A DNA stretch of 50,258 bases from assembly GCA_003446605.1 (NCBI GenBank), contig DMDF01000047.1, forward strand, positions 1 to 50,258, given 5' to 3'. This document shows, in pieces, positions 16,950-26,258 of the stretch. The notes under the pieces were generated by a model. The model saw only the letters and a list, made by a program, of their open reading frames with translations. It made no database searches and was not told the origin of the DNA. Origin of the DNA: Anaerolineaceae bacterium. Its GTDB lineage: Bacteria; Chloroflexota; Anaerolineae; Anaerolineales; Anaerolineaceae. Each line of letters opens with the position of its first letter. Position 1 is the stretch's first letter. Made by a program: the position numbers and the translations under genes.

Positions 16950-18997
16950 TTCGGATATTTAATGCGCGGGTGGTACGTGTTTTTCAAGGTAGTGAAGAAG
17001 GATGTTTTGATGGTTTTAATATTCTTCAGGGTCAAACTGGTGTTGTCCAGAAATCCCTCTCGAAGTAAATTATCAATAGATGAATTAACGATCTGAAGTA
17101 GTGTTTCATCGTCCTTAGGAAGTTCAGCTCTTGCACGAGCTTCAACTTTATCTGCCATCATCAAAATAGCAGTCTCTCTGGAATTGGGATTTGGACCAGG
17201 ATATTCAAATTGCGTAGGGTCCACATCTCCATCCTTTCCATGAAGCTCCCTGGCTTTACTCAATTGGTACTTTGTAACCGATTTGCCATGATGTTCCGTG
17301 ATGAAAGCCTCAATCTGCGGTGGGAGATGATATTCATGTGCGAGTTTTACGCCATCATCAACGTGTTTGATAATTATCGAAGCGGAGTCTGCCGGATCGA
17401 TATCATCATGGGTGTTTATATTACCCGATGCTTGATTTTCAATGAAAAAGGCAGGGTTTAATGCCTTTCCGGCATCATGATAGAGTGCGCCCACTCGTGT
17501 TAGAAGGGGGTCAGCATCAATTTTACGAGCTGCCTGTTCTGCCAGATTGGCAACCTGCAGACTGTGCTGATAGGAACCTGGCGCATTGGTCATGATCAAC
17601 TGTAATAAAGGGTGATCCGAGCGAGAAAGATCCATTAATTGTAATGCGGTTGTCTTTCCAAGCAATGCTGCAACGGCATATTGTAGAATGAGGGTTATAC
17701 TGATGGAAGCCATTCCGTTAAGGAAAGATGCGCCAATCAACGTTAGAATGCCTTCCATATCAAAATAAGCGGAAATGAGGCGGTAAGAAACCACTACCGT
17801 AGATCCAATTAATCCTAAAATTAACCCTGTATAAAAGAAATCCGTGATTCGCCTTCCGCGTTGCAATACAAAGATGGCTACAATACTGCCAATAATGTAA
17901 AAAAGGGTGAGTTCGACCGAGTTGCTCTGTCCATAAGCGGTCAAAGTGCTCAACCCTATGGAAAAAATGATGCCCACCTCATAGTTGATCAAACTGGCGA
18001 CTGTCAAACCAAAAGCTGCGATCGGGAAGATATACGGAACAACTGCCCGATTGGGAATGAAAATACGAGCCAGGAAGAGGAAAATCAGATAAAGACCCAT
18101 TATAGTTAATAAGGATTTGAAATCACTCTGAAGCAAGTTGCGTCGGTGGCGCATGATATAGGAATATTCCATTACTACCACCGCAAAGACCAGCAGCCCA
18201 GCGGAGATATATTTTAATGCGGCACTCTGTGGTGATATTAATCCCAGTTCTTGCAGTGCTTCCCATATAATGGGGGTTATCACCTGCCCGGTGGATACAA
18301 TTGTTTCGCCGGAAATATACGTTTTTGTAATCGGTTCAACTTCGTCACGAGCTTGTTGGATTGCTTCAGTAGTTTTTTCGTTGCTGTACAGGCTGTTTGC
18401 TACTACCATGGGTGTTACAAGCGAGTTAACTATTTCTGTCTCTGGTTCAGAGAAGGAATAGCTGATGAGTGTTAGCACACTTCGTTTGGCTTGTGTTATC
18501 TGGTCTTCTCGAATTGTGCTGCGCATCACTTCTTCAAGTACAAAAAGCGCTTCATTCTGTATTTCTTGCCATTTTTCTTGATTGAAGGAAAGAATATTCC
18601 GTGCCATTTCAGAGGTGATCGTCACGTTCTCAATAACCTGCAGGTCATTGATTCTCTGTTCTTCAGAAGCGAATTCATCGGTTCTAACAGAACTGATGTA
18701 ATTCAAAACACCTTTCATGCTCTCGATTTGCTGACGGCTGATAGAAGGATCTGCCGGTAAATAGACAGGAAGGACAGCTTTTTCAGCTTGATCCTGCGCA
18801 CTTTCAGTGAGTGTCTGGCTGATAAAGGTAAAAGTCTGCGGGGCGCGGATATCTTGAGTGGAAACACTACCAACGCTCAGAGAAATAGAGGATTGGCGGT
18901 AGGTAAAAGGTAATGTTAATGTTGCATAACTGAGAATAGCAAAAAGACCAAAGGTAATGATAGTTTTTAGATTAAATTTGGTGCGCAAGTTTTGCAT
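16946..18997 (-). CDS. pgpH: 7TM-HD family c-di-AMP phosphodiesterase (PgpH/YqfF type)
   Basis: Membrane enzyme that hydrolyses the second messenger c-di-AMP, by family assignment. The 683-residue product has an N-terminal membrane helix (IITFGLFAILSYATLTLPF), a large extracytoplasmic 7TMR-HDED domain (about 40-255), seven closely spaced membrane helices (about 260-450) and a C-terminal cytoplasmic HD domain (about 470-640) with the metal ligands in SYQHSLQVANLA, GALYHDAGKA and EHHGKS. It starts 3 nt after yqeY and overlaps ybeY by 4 nt. A phoH gene, which usually precedes pgpH in Firmicutes, is absent from this position. Confidence 0.93.
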   Translation of the reverse strand: MQNLRTKFNLKTIITFGLFAILSYATLTLPFTYRQSSISLSVGSVSTQDIRAPQTFTFISQTLTESAQDQAEKAVLPVYLPADPSISRQQIESMKGVLNYISSVRTDEFASEEQRINDLQVIENVTITSEMARNILSFNQEKWQEIQNEALFVLEEVMRSTIREDQITQAKRSVLTLISYSFSEPETEIVNSLVTPMVVANSLYSNEKTTEAIQQARDEVEPITKTYISGETIVSTGQVITPIIWEALQELGLISPQSAALKYISAGLLVFAVVVMEYSYIMRHRRNLLQSDFKSLLTIMGLYLIFLFLARIFIPNRAVVPYIFPIAAFGLTVASLINYEVGIIFSIGLSTLTAYGQSNSVELTLFYIIGSIVAIFVLQRGRRITDFFYTGLILGLIGSTVVVSYRLISAYFDMEGILTLIGASFLNGMASISITLILQYAVAALLGKTTALQLMDLSRSDHPLLQLIMTNAPGSYQHSLQVANLAEQAARKIDADPLLTRVGALYHDAGKALNPAFFIENQASGNINTHDDIDPADSASIIIKHVDDGVKLAHEYHLPPQIEAFITEHHGKSVTKYQLSKARELHGKDGDVDPTQFEYPGPNPNSRETAILMMADKVEARARAELPKDDETLLQIVNSSIDNLLREGFLDNTSLTLKNIKTIKTSFFTTLKNTYHPRIKYPK

Positions 18998-19000
18998 CGA

Positions 19001-19447
19001 TCAGCCTGCCAGAAATTTGCGAATTGCCTGGCTGATGACATTATTGGGGGCACGACCGTTCACGACTACAATTGCTTCTTGCATCACTTTTCCCATTTCT
19101 TTCATGGATTGTGCGCCGGTTTCTTTAATGATCTTCTGCACCAGTTCATCCAGTTCTTTTTCAGATAGAGGAGCGGGTAGATAGCGTTCCAGGATAGATA
19201 TCTCAGCGGTATTTTCGGCAACGAGATCCTGCCTGTCACCTTTCTTGGCATCCTCAATAGTCTCTTGGCGTATCTTGATCTCTTTTTGAAGAACAGCGAT
19301 CACGCCCAGATCATCCAGCTTTTCCTGTTTTTCTTTTTCCACATACTTGATGGAGGACATTGCTGTGCGTAGTGTACGTACCATCGCAGCGTTTTTTTCT
19401 CGCATGGCTGCATAAAGGTCTTTTTCAATACTTTCAACTATCGTCAT
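19001..19447 (-). CDS. yqeY: GatB/YqeY domain-containing protein
   Basis: A 148-residue soluble helical protein of the YqeY family, related to the tRNA-binding tail of GatB. Typical segments are LRTAMSSIKYVEKEKQ, EIKIRQETIEDAKKGDR, EISILERYLPAPLSE and the C-terminal MGKVMQEAIVVVNGRAPNNVI. A role in tRNA or amidotransferase function is presumed from the fold but not established. It lies 42 nt behind the DUF1385 gene and 3 nt before pgpH in the same operon. Confidence 0.93.
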   Translation of the reverse strand: MTIVESIEKDLYAAMREKNAAMVRTLRTAMSSIKYVEKEKQEKLDDLGVIAVLQKEIKIRQETIEDAKKGDRQDLVAENTAEISILERYLPAPLSEKELDELVQKIIKETGAQSMKEMGKVMQEAIVVVNGRAPNNVISQAIRKFLAG

Positions 19448-19489
19448 CTTGTATCCTCATTCTCAATGTTTCTTTAATTATAAGAACTT

Positions 19490-20386
19490 TTATTCTTGTT
19501 TTTCCAAAATAATCAATCGCGAAAGTGCGCTGACAGCTACTTCGACCATGTCATCACTCGGTTCATTGGTGGTCAATTTCTGTAAGGCAAGGTTCGGTTG
19601 GGATAAGGCTTTTACAATAGGATTTTTCTCGTATTTTCCTAGGAGACGAATAATTTCATAGGAAATCATCGAGACTACCGGAATAAGGATGAGGCGGCTC
19701 AGAATACGCAGACCAATTGTTGGCGTAGGAACCATCGCGAAAATGAAAATAGAAATGATAGCCACCGTCAAAAGGAAAGAAGTACCACAGCGAGGATGCG
19801 CAGTGGAATACTTCTGTATTGATGCAATCTCCAGATCTTCACCATGCTCATAAGCTAGTATTGTCTTATGTTCTGCACCATGGTAGGAAAATACACGCAT
19901 AATATCTTCCATTTTTCTGATCAACCACAGGTATAAGATGATGATTCCCAAACGGACTATACCTTCAACAACGTTGATAAGAAAATTGGATAAACCCGTG
20001 TATTTGTAAAGGAGCTGCATTAAAAGGGTGGGGATGAGGAAGAATATCACGAGGGCAAAAATCATTGATACTGCCAGTGTTAAATATAATGCAGGACCTT
20101 CGATCTTTTCGCCTTCCTCTTCCAATTGAAAGTTGGAAGAAATGGTCAGGTATTTCATACCCAGAACAAGAGAATCCCATAGGATAATCAATCCACGCAA
20201 GAAAGGGATATCCCTGATCTTTTTTTTGTAGATACCGGTTAATTCCTCTTCAACTACCTTGATGGAACCATCGGGTAAACGAAAAGCAGCCGTGAGATAG
20301 CGGCGACCACGCATAAGAATGCCTTCAATTAATGCCTGTCCACCATAATTTTCCATTGTTGATGGTTGATCTCTTTTTTCAGTCAT
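19490..20386 (-). CDS. DUF1385 membrane protein (YqhQ-like)
   Basis: A 298-residue membrane protein. The N-terminal cytoplasmic part contains GGQALIEGILMRGRRY, which is the family hallmark, then IPFLRGLIILWDSLVLGMKYL, several hydrophobic helices (about 100-170 and 205-245), and the conserved FSYHGAEHKTILAYEHG and STAHPRCGTSFLL motifs with His/Cys residues. The biochemical function of DUF1385 is unknown. Its start overlaps the end of the M20 peptidase gene by 8 nt, so it is translationally coupled. Confidence 0.92.
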   Translation of the reverse strand: MTEKRDQPSTMENYGGQALIEGILMRGRRYLTAAFRLPDGSIKVVEEELTGIYKKKIRDIPFLRGLIILWDSLVLGMKYLTISSNFQLEEEGEKIEGPALYLTLAVSMIFALVIFFLIPTLLMQLLYKYTGLSNFLINVVEGIVRLGIIILYLWLIRKMEDIMRVFSYHGAEHKTILAYEHGEDLEIASIQKYSTAHPRCGTSFLLTVAIISIFIFAMVPTPTIGLRILSRLILIPVVSMISYEIIRLLGKYEKNPIVKALSQPNLALQKLTTNEPSDDMVEVAVSALSRLIILEKQE

Positions 20387-21770
20387 TGTGGGTTCCTAGG
20401 TTGTATAAGAAATGAATGGTCGCGTGAATACCTTTTTTCCAGGTGGGGATGTGGATATGTTCGTTAGGACTGTGGATGAGGTCCCCGGGCAGGCAGAAAC
20501 CACTCAGAACTGATTCAATGCCAAGTGTATCTTTCATATGTGAGACGATCGGAATGCTGCCCCCTTCACGTTTATAAACTGGCTCGGTACCCCAAACTTC
20601 TCTTAATGCATCTACAAAACATTGGGTGGCATAATAGCTGCGATCTGCAATACTGGCTGGGTCGCTTGAAAGTTGCTTTACTTCCCATTTTATTTGAGAA
20701 GGTGCATGTTCCTGCATATATTGGATAAGCTGTTCCTTTACCATGGCAGGGGTTTGGTTTGGAACCAGGCGAGTGGAGATTTTCGCCATAGCCATTGAAG
20801 GGATAACCGTTTTAGGACCTTCACCCGTATAACCAGAACTCATGCCGTTCACATCGAGAGTTGGGCGTGCACCGACCTGTTCAACGGGAGTGTAGCCAAT
20901 TTCTCCGGATAATTCTTCTACGCCGGTCTGTTCTTTAAAAAATTCATCATCGAGCCCCAGGCGGGCTAGTTCTTGACGTTCATTTTCATCCAATGGAAGC
21001 ACTGCGTCGTAAAAACCGGGCAAGGTAATTCTGCCATTTTCATCTTTCATCCCCGCTATCAATTCAGAGAGCGCTTGCGCCGGGTTGTACACAATACCGC
21101 CAAACAATCCAGAATGAAGATCATGATCAGGACCCTGAACATAGATTTCAAAATAAGCCAGACCACGCAAGCCATAGACGATGGTGGGGGAATCTTTTCC
21201 GATCATTCCGGCATCCAGATTCAAAGCAAAATCCGATGCTAAGAGATCGGTATGGGTTTTAATGAAATCAACAATGGATGGTGATCCGATTTCTTCCTCA
21301 CCTTCGTAGATGAATTTCAGATTCACATCCAGAGTACCCGTTGCTAAAATAGAGTCTATTGCGTATAGACCTGCTAATATCTGACCTTTCATATCCGATG
21401 CACCGCGACCGACCAGAAAATCTCCGTCAATGGTGGGTTCAAATGGGTCGCTTTTCCATTCATTCAGCGGGTCAGGGGGTTGTACGTCATAATGCCCATA
21501 GACAAGAATAGTAGGTTTATCCAACCCGGCTTTCAAATATTCGCCGTAGACAATGGGGTGTTTCGTAGTGGAGTAAACAGTAACTTTTTCCATCCCCATT
21601 TCTGTGAGATAGGCTGCCAGCCAATGGGCAGCTTTTTCGACATCCGGATTGTATTTAGAATCAGCAGAAATGGAAGGAATACGAATGAATTCCTCAAATT
21701 TTTCAAAATAGGTGCTGTAATTCTTCTCAAAATAGTTGATTGCATTGTTTAATTGGGTATTGTTTGTCAT
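20379..21770 (-). CDS. M20 family dipeptidase
   Basis: Zinc aminopeptidase/dipeptidase of the ArgE/DapE/carnosinase group, acting on short peptides in the cytoplasm. The 463-residue product shows the metal-binding motifs VYGHYDVQP, VGRGASDMKGQ and YEGEEEIGSPS, the ligand segment NLDAGMIG, an inserted dimerisation domain with HDLHSGLFGGIVYNPA, and a C-terminal H in GDLIHSPNEHI. The layout is that of the bacterial carnosinase-like M20 dipeptidases. GGAG sits 8 nt before the ATG. It heads the operon running down to dgkA and is divergent from ssnA. Confidence 0.93.
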   Translation of the reverse strand: MTNNTQLNNAINYFEKNYSTYFEKFEEFIRIPSISADSKYNPDVEKAAHWLAAYLTEMGMEKVTVYSTTKHPIVYGEYLKAGLDKPTILVYGHYDVQPPDPLNEWKSDPFEPTIDGDFLVGRGASDMKGQILAGLYAIDSILATGTLDVNLKFIYEGEEEIGSPSIVDFIKTHTDLLASDFALNLDAGMIGKDSPTIVYGLRGLAYFEIYVQGPDHDLHSGLFGGIVYNPAQALSELIAGMKDENGRITLPGFYDAVLPLDENERQELARLGLDDEFFKEQTGVEELSGEIGYTPVEQVGARPTLDVNGMSSGYTGEGPKTVIPSMAMAKISTRLVPNQTPAMVKEQLIQYMQEHAPSQIKWEVKQLSSDPASIADRSYYATQCFVDALREVWGTEPVYKREGGSIPIVSHMKDTLGIESVLSGFCLPGDLIHSPNEHIHIPTWKKGIHATIHFLYNLGTHND

Positions 21771-21836
21771 AAGTTTTCTCCGTGCAGCAATAGGCAGATT
21801 ATATTACAGAATAATGAAACTTGTTTCCATGCGCTA

Positions 21837-21845
21837 TGCTACAAT
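21837..21845 (+). promoter_or_regulatory. Putative extended -10 element for the ssnA-F420 operon
   Basis: TGCTACAAT, the same extended -10 sequence as in front of xth, lies 28 nt upstream of the ssnA start in the 102-bp gap shared with the divergent peptidase gene. The -35 region is not clear. It would drive the long transcript that includes npdG and cofEDC. Confidence 0.45.
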
Positions 21846-21872
21846 ATTTCAACAATAGAAGATGAGTGAAAA

Positions 21873-23216
21873 ATGATCATAAAAAACGCAAAAATCATCA
21901 CCTGTGAGACTCCCAATCAGATTATTGAAAATGGAATTATCTATATTCAAGAGGACACGATCACAAATATCGGTAGTGGCACCCTGGATAAAGAAATGCA
22001 TCTCAACGAAGAGATCATTGACGCTAAAGGGCAGATCGTGATGCCCGGTTCGATTTGCGCGCATACTCATTTTTATGGGGCTTACTCACGGGGAATGGAA
22101 ATACCTGGAAAACCAGCAGCGGATTTTCCGGAAATTCTGGATAAATTATGGTGGAAGTTGGATAAAGCGCTTGATCATGATGCTGTTTATTATTCTGCGC
22201 TGGTTTGTATGTTGGATGCTATCAAACATGGAACCACAACACTAATCGACCATCACGCATCACCCAATGCCATCGATGGATCGTTGGATGATGTTGCTCA
22301 AGCGGCATTGGAAAGCGGATTGCGCGTTTCAACATGTTATGAAGTCACTGACCGCGATGGAAAAGAACGCGCAAAAGCAGGTATCGAAGAAAATTTACGC
22401 TTTATCAGACGTTTTCAAGCGGGTGATCTCCCGCAACGCATCTTCCCTACTTTCGGGCTGCATGCCAGCCTGACATGTGAAGATGATACGCTCGAAGAAT
22501 GTGCATCAAAACTACCTGAAGGCTTTGGATTTCATATTCATGTCGCAGAACATCAGGTGGATGAGTTTGACAGCCTCTATCGCTCAGGAATGAGAACCAT
22601 TGAAAGATTGAATGCTTTTCATATTTTGAATCCATATACCATCATTGTGCACGCTGTCCATATTGATGCCAATGAGATGGTGCTTATCAGAGAAAATGAA
22701 AGTTGGGTTTCGCACCAACCCAGATCCAATATGAACAATGCGGTGGGGCTACCGCAAATTGAATCAATGCTGAACCTGGGAATTCCGGTGTGCCTGGGAA
22801 ATGATGGATTTTCAAATACCATGTGGGATGAATGGAAAGCAGCTTACTTAGCTCATAAATTATGGCATAAAGATCCGCGCCGCATGGGAGCAGACCGCAT
22901 TGCTAGCATGGCATGGCAGAACAATGCTGCACTGGTAAAGAAGCTCAGCGGAATGGATGTGGGAGTGGTCAAACCGGGCGCGAAAGCTGATCTCATTTTC
23001 GTGGATTACGATTCGTTTACTCCTATGAATACAGGGAATCTACCCTGGCATGTGGTATTTGGTTTTCAAGACAGCATGATCACAACCACCATAGTAGATG
23101 GAAAAGTGCTCATGCAAGATCGTGAAATCCTTTCACTCGATGAGGAAAAGATCATGAATGAAGCGCTAGCTCTTGCACCCAAGGTGTGGGAGCGGTACAA
23201 CCAATACTTCAGTTAA
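21873..23216 (+). CDS. ssnA: SsnA-type putative aminohydrolase
   Basis: Amidohydrolase-superfamily metalloenzyme, probably a deaminase or hydrolase of a purine-like heterocycle. The 447-residue product has the metal motif HTHFYGAYSRGM (H64, H66), HIHVAEHQVDE, the third His in IVHAVHID, the aspartate in CLGNDGFSN, and the SsnA-like SHQPRSNMNNAVG. Length fits SsnA, which in enterobacteria and clostridia is encoded with ygfM/xdhD-like molybdenum hydroxylase genes; here such genes lie 6-10 kb downstream on the same strand. The substrate of SsnA proteins is not known. It opens a run of seven closely spaced genes, with npdG 13 nt behind. Confidence 0.88.
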   Translation: MIIKNAKIITCETPNQIIENGIIYIQEDTITNIGSGTLDKEMHLNEEIIDAKGQIVMPGSICAHTHFYGAYSRGMEIPGKPAADFPEILDKLWWKLDKALDHDAVYYSALVCMLDAIKHGTTTLIDHHASPNAIDGSLDDVAQAALESGLRVSTCYEVTDRDGKERAKAGIEENLRFIRRFQAGDLPQRIFPTFGLHASLTCEDDTLEECASKLPEGFGFHIHVAEHQVDEFDSLYRSGMRTIERLNAFHILNPYTIIVHAVHIDANEMVLIRENESWVSHQPRSNMNNAVGLPQIESMLNLGIPVCLGNDGFSNTMWDEWKAAYLAHKLWHKDPRRMGADRIASMAWQNNAALVKKLSGMDVGVVKPGAKADLIFVDYDSFTPMNTGNLPWHVVFGFQDSMITTTIVDGKVLMQDREILSLDEEKIMNEALALAPKVWERYNQYFS

Positions 23217-23229
23217 AAAAAGGAGATTT

Positions 23230-23880
23230 ATGATTATTGCCATCATTGGTGGGACAGGGAAAGAAGGAAAGGGGCTTGCTTATCGCTGGGCGAAAATCGG
23301 TCATCAGGTGATCATCGGATCTCGTGAACAGGAGAAAGCGCAACGTATCGCTTCTGAGTTAAATGAAACCTATCCAAATATCAAACCCCTACATGGAAAG
23401 CAAAATCTAACCGCAGCTCAAAATGCGGATGTGGTTGTCATCACTGTACCATATTCCGCTCACCCTGCCATTGTAGAATCGATTAAAAGCTCTGTTCAAG
23501 GGAAAATTGTAATAGATGTGACAGTGCCGCTGGTGCCTCCCAAAGTCTCCCAGGTCCATATTCCCGCGTCTGGGTCTGCTGCCCAGGAAGCGCAGGAAAT
23601 GTTAGGAGAGAATGTAAAAGTGGTTTCAGCTTTCCAGAATGTTTCCTACGAAAAATTATTGGAAGAAGCTGACACCCTCAGCGACGTTCTGGTATGCGGT
23701 AATGACAGCCAGGCAAAACAGATTGTGATCGATCTGATATCTGAAGCTGGTATGAGGGGTTTCGATGCAGGACCTATCCAAAACTCGATCGTGAGCGAGG
23801 GATTGACCTCAGTTTTAATCAATATCAATAAGAAATTTGGTGTACATTCTGCCGGTATCCGTATTATCGGGATCGATTAG
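23230..23880 (+). CDS. npdG: NADPH-dependent F420 reductase
   Basis: Transfers hydride between NADPH and coenzyme F420. The 216-residue product begins with the Rossmann motif IAIIGGTGKEGKGLAYRW, then VIIGSREQEKA, which binds the NADP phosphate, DVVVITVPYSAH, IDVTVPLVPP, VVSAFQNVSYE, VLVCGNDSQAK and GFDAGPIQNS, all in the order of archaeal and actinobacterial Fno/NpdG enzymes. ATG 23230 follows AGGAGA at the right distance; the upstream in-frame start lies inside ssnA. Its place before cofE-cofD-cofC strongly supports the assignment. Confidence 0.93.
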   Translation: MIIAIIGGTGKEGKGLAYRWAKIGHQVIIGSREQEKAQRIASELNETYPNIKPLHGKQNLTAAQNADVVVITVPYSAHPAIVESIKSSVQGKIVIDVTVPLVPPKVSQVHIPASGSAAQEAQEMLGENVKVVSAFQNVSYEKLLEEADTLSDVLVCGNDSQAKQIVIDLISEAGMRGFDAGPIQNSIVSEGLTSVLININKKFGVHSAGIRIIGID

Positions 23881-23895
23881 AAAAATTTTAGACCC

Positions 23896-24675
23896 ATGAA
23901 GCGAAGACCTTTAATCTTTACCCCCGTAGATAATCTCCCTTTGATCAAGCCGGGTATAAATCTGGCAGAAATTTTACTGGATACCTTTCATTCCATCAAT
24001 CTCCCTTTGGAGGAAGGAGACGTTCTGGTGATCACGCAGAAGATCGTGTCAAAAGCAGAAAATCGTCTCATCAACCTCTCATCGGTTGACCCTTCTCCAA
24101 GAGCTTATGAACTGGCAGCGCTGTGCAATAAAGATCCCAGGCTTGTTGAATTGATTCTCACAGAGAGTAAGGAAGTGATTCGTGTTAAAGAAAATACACT
24201 CATTGTGGAGCACAACTGCGGTTTTATCTGTGCCAATGCCGGTATTGATCATTCCAATGTGAAAGGGGATTGGGGAAACCCTGATGATTGGGTTTTATTA
24301 TTGCCACAGGACCCTGACCGATCTGCGCGTACAATCCGTGAATATTTCTTTCAGAAAACGGGGGTGGATATCGGGGTATTGATCATTGATTCGCATGGAC
24401 GAGCCTGGCGCCGCGGGACTGTTGGAATTTCCATCGGATTGAGTGGTATACCTGCTCTTGTTGATATGCGTGGAAAGGAAGATCTGTTTGGTTTTCATTT
24501 GAAGGTGACCCAAATTGCAACAGCCGATGAATTGGCTGCTGCGGCATCATTGGTAATGGGTCAGGCAGATGAAATGGTCCCGGTGATTCACGTACGTGGT
24601 TTTCCCTATCCGCTGAGTGAATCCTCCCCATTTGGAGAAATCCTGCGCAACAAAGAGGACGACCTTTTCAGATGA
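23896..24675 (+). CDS. cofE: Coenzyme F420-0:L-glutamate ligase
   Basis: GTP-dependent ligase that adds glutamate to F420-0 to build the polyglutamate tail. The 259-residue product has the CofE signature: IKPGINLAEILLDTF, EGDVLVITQKIVSKAENR, the conserved ICANAGIDHSNV, LLPQDPDRSARTIRE, and SHGRAWRRGTVGISIG. It is the single-domain form, without the C-terminal FMN domain of mycobacterial FbiB. It follows npdG by 15 nt with a poor ribosome-binding site and overlaps cofD by 4 nt. Confidence 0.96.
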   Translation: MKRRPLIFTPVDNLPLIKPGINLAEILLDTFHSINLPLEEGDVLVITQKIVSKAENRLINLSSVDPSPRAYELAALCNKDPRLVELILTESKEVIRVKENTLIVEHNCGFICANAGIDHSNVKGDWGNPDDWVLLLPQDPDRSARTIREYFFQKTGVDIGVLIIDSHGRAWRRGTVGISIGLSGIPALVDMRGKEDLFGFHLKVTQIATADELAAAASLVMGQADEMVPVIHVRGFPYPLSESSPFGEILRNKEDDLFR

Positions 24676-25616
24676 GTGACAATTTAAAGATTGTTGCACT
24701 TGCAGGAGGGGTGGGGGGAGCAAAACTTGCAGACGGTCTGGCACAATGCCTTTCTTCCGATCAGTTAACCATCATTGTAAATACTGGGGATGATTTCAAC
24801 CATTTGGGTCTTTCCATATCCCCTGATTTGGATACGGTTTGCTATACTCTGGCTGGTCTTGCAAATCCACAGACTGGTTGGGGCAGAAAAGATGAAAGTT
24901 GGAGAACGCTGCAGGAAGTCAAACGTCTGGATGGAGCGGATTGGTTTAATCTCGGCGATCTGGATCTAGCAACACATTTGGTGAGAACCCAGCGAATTCA
25001 AGAAGGTCAAACACTATCAGAAATCACCTCTGACTTTTGCCGGCGCTGGGGTGTTGACGTACCCGTATATCCAATGAGTGATACACCTGTTCGCACTTTC
25101 ATTCACACCAAAGACGGGAGAAGGATGCCCTTTCAGGAATATTTTGTTAAAGAACAATGCATACCTGAATTAACATCGATAGAATTAATGGGTATAGAAA
25201 AAGCGCGTGCTCCAGAAAAAGCGTTGATCGCTTTGCAGCAGGCTGATTGTGTCATTTTTTGCCCATCCAATCCTTTTGTAAGTATTGATCCCATTCTCGC
25301 GGTTCCTGATATTAAACACTGCATCCAGAATAAGAAAATATTGGCTGTCTCCCCATTAATAGGGGGAAAAGCACTCAAAGGACCGGCTGCGAAAATGTTT
25401 CGGGAGCTTGGATTTGACCCCAATGCTGCCCAGGTAGCCAAACACTATCAGAGTATTTTGTCATTTTTTATCCTGGACGAAAAGGATAAAGAACAAATCC
25501 CTTTCATAGAAGGGTGGGGTATAATTTGCGAGGCAATGAATATTTTCATGCCTGATCGTATAACAAGAAAAAGACTGGCTCGTAAAGTCTTATCATTTTT
25601 AGAAAAAAACATATAG
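24672..25616 (+). CDS. cofD: 2-phospho-L-lactate transferase
   Basis: Joins the guanylyl-activated phospho-acid made by CofC to FO, giving F420-0 or dehydro-F420-0. The 314-residue product carries ALAGGVGGAKLADGLAQ at the N-terminus, IIVNTGDDFNHLGLSISPDLDTV, WFNLGDLDLATHLVRT, VYPMSDTPVRTFI, FCPSNPFVSIDPIL and VSPLIGGKALKGPAAKM, the full set of CofD/FbiA motifs. It overlaps cofE by 4 nt (ATGA) and is followed 9 nt later by cofC, so the three tail-building enzymes are coupled. Confidence 0.96.
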   Translation: MSDNLKIVALAGGVGGAKLADGLAQCLSSDQLTIIVNTGDDFNHLGLSISPDLDTVCYTLAGLANPQTGWGRKDESWRTLQEVKRLDGADWFNLGDLDLATHLVRTQRIQEGQTLSEITSDFCRRWGVDVPVYPMSDTPVRTFIHTKDGRRMPFQEYFVKEQCIPELTSIELMGIEKARAPEKALIALQQADCVIFCPSNPFVSIDPILAVPDIKHCIQNKKILAVSPLIGGKALKGPAAKMFRELGFDPNAAQVAKHYQSILSFFILDEKDKEQIPFIEGWGIICEAMNIFMPDRITRKRLARKVLSFLEKNI

Positions 25617-25625
25617 AGAACATCC

Positions 25626-26234
25626 ATGTCGCTTTGGGCGATAGTACCCGTAAAATCACTACGCAGAGGAAAATCTCGTCTATCTGGTGTTCTGACTGAT
25701 GAGGAACGATCTGCATTAAACAGAGACCTTCTCACCAAAACTTTAATGTGCTTAAAGACCGTTCAGAAGATCGACCAGATCCTGGTGATCAGTTACGATC
25801 CAGAAGCTCTTGCCAAAGCAAGGGAGTTGGATGTCATGACGGTGCAGGAAGGATCCAAAACGAATATCAATAATGCGCTGCGCCGTGCCACTGTGGCTGC
25901 TAAAGCTTACAACGCATCCAAAACCATCACTGTCCCTGCTGATCTCCCCTATATCAATAAAGAAGAAGTTGAGGATTTTCTTGCACAGGAGGGAGAACCT
26001 CCAGAAATCATTATTTCATCCGATCGTCATTCCGAGGGTACCAATGCTCTTTTTATCAATCCCATTGGGATTTTGGAATATAACTTTGGACCATGGTCGT
26101 TTAGAAAACACATAGAACAAGCAGAACGAAAAAAAATCAAAGTGAAGATCAAAAACATGGAATCTCTCACATTTGACCTGGATGTTCCTGAGGATTTGGA
26201 AATCTTTATGAATACCAGTAAAATAAATAAATAA
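25626..26234 (+). CDS. cofC: 2-phospho-L-lactate (or PEP) guanylyltransferase
   Basis: Activates the phospho-acid with GTP and releases pyrophosphate. The 202-residue product has the nucleotidyltransferase start AIVPVKSLRRGKSRLSGVL, the ITVPADLPYINKEEVEDFL metal-site segment, SSDRHSEGTNALFINP and the C-terminal FDLDVPEDLEIF, matching CofC/FbiD. Whether it prefers 2-phospholactate, phosphoenolpyruvate or 3-phosphoglycerate cannot be read from the sequence. The pyrophosphate it makes can be removed by the inorganic pyrophosphatase encoded two genes downstream. Confidence 0.95.
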   Translation: MSLWAIVPVKSLRRGKSRLSGVLTDEERSALNRDLLTKTLMCLKTVQKIDQILVISYDPEALAKARELDVMTVQEGSKTNINNALRRATVAAKAYNASKTITVPADLPYINKEEVEDFLAQEGEPPEIIISSDRHSEGTNALFINPIGILEYNFGPWSFRKHIEQAERKKIKVKIKNMESLTFDLDVPEDLEIFMNTSKINK

Positions 26235-26258
26235 CCAACCGATCCAAGGAGTGAGTAT

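Noticed and set aside
21873..23216. Claim of a selenium-dependent hydroxylase based on ssnA
   Set aside because: No yqeB/yqeC-like or selenium-donor genes are present in the window, and sequence alone does not show a labile selenium.
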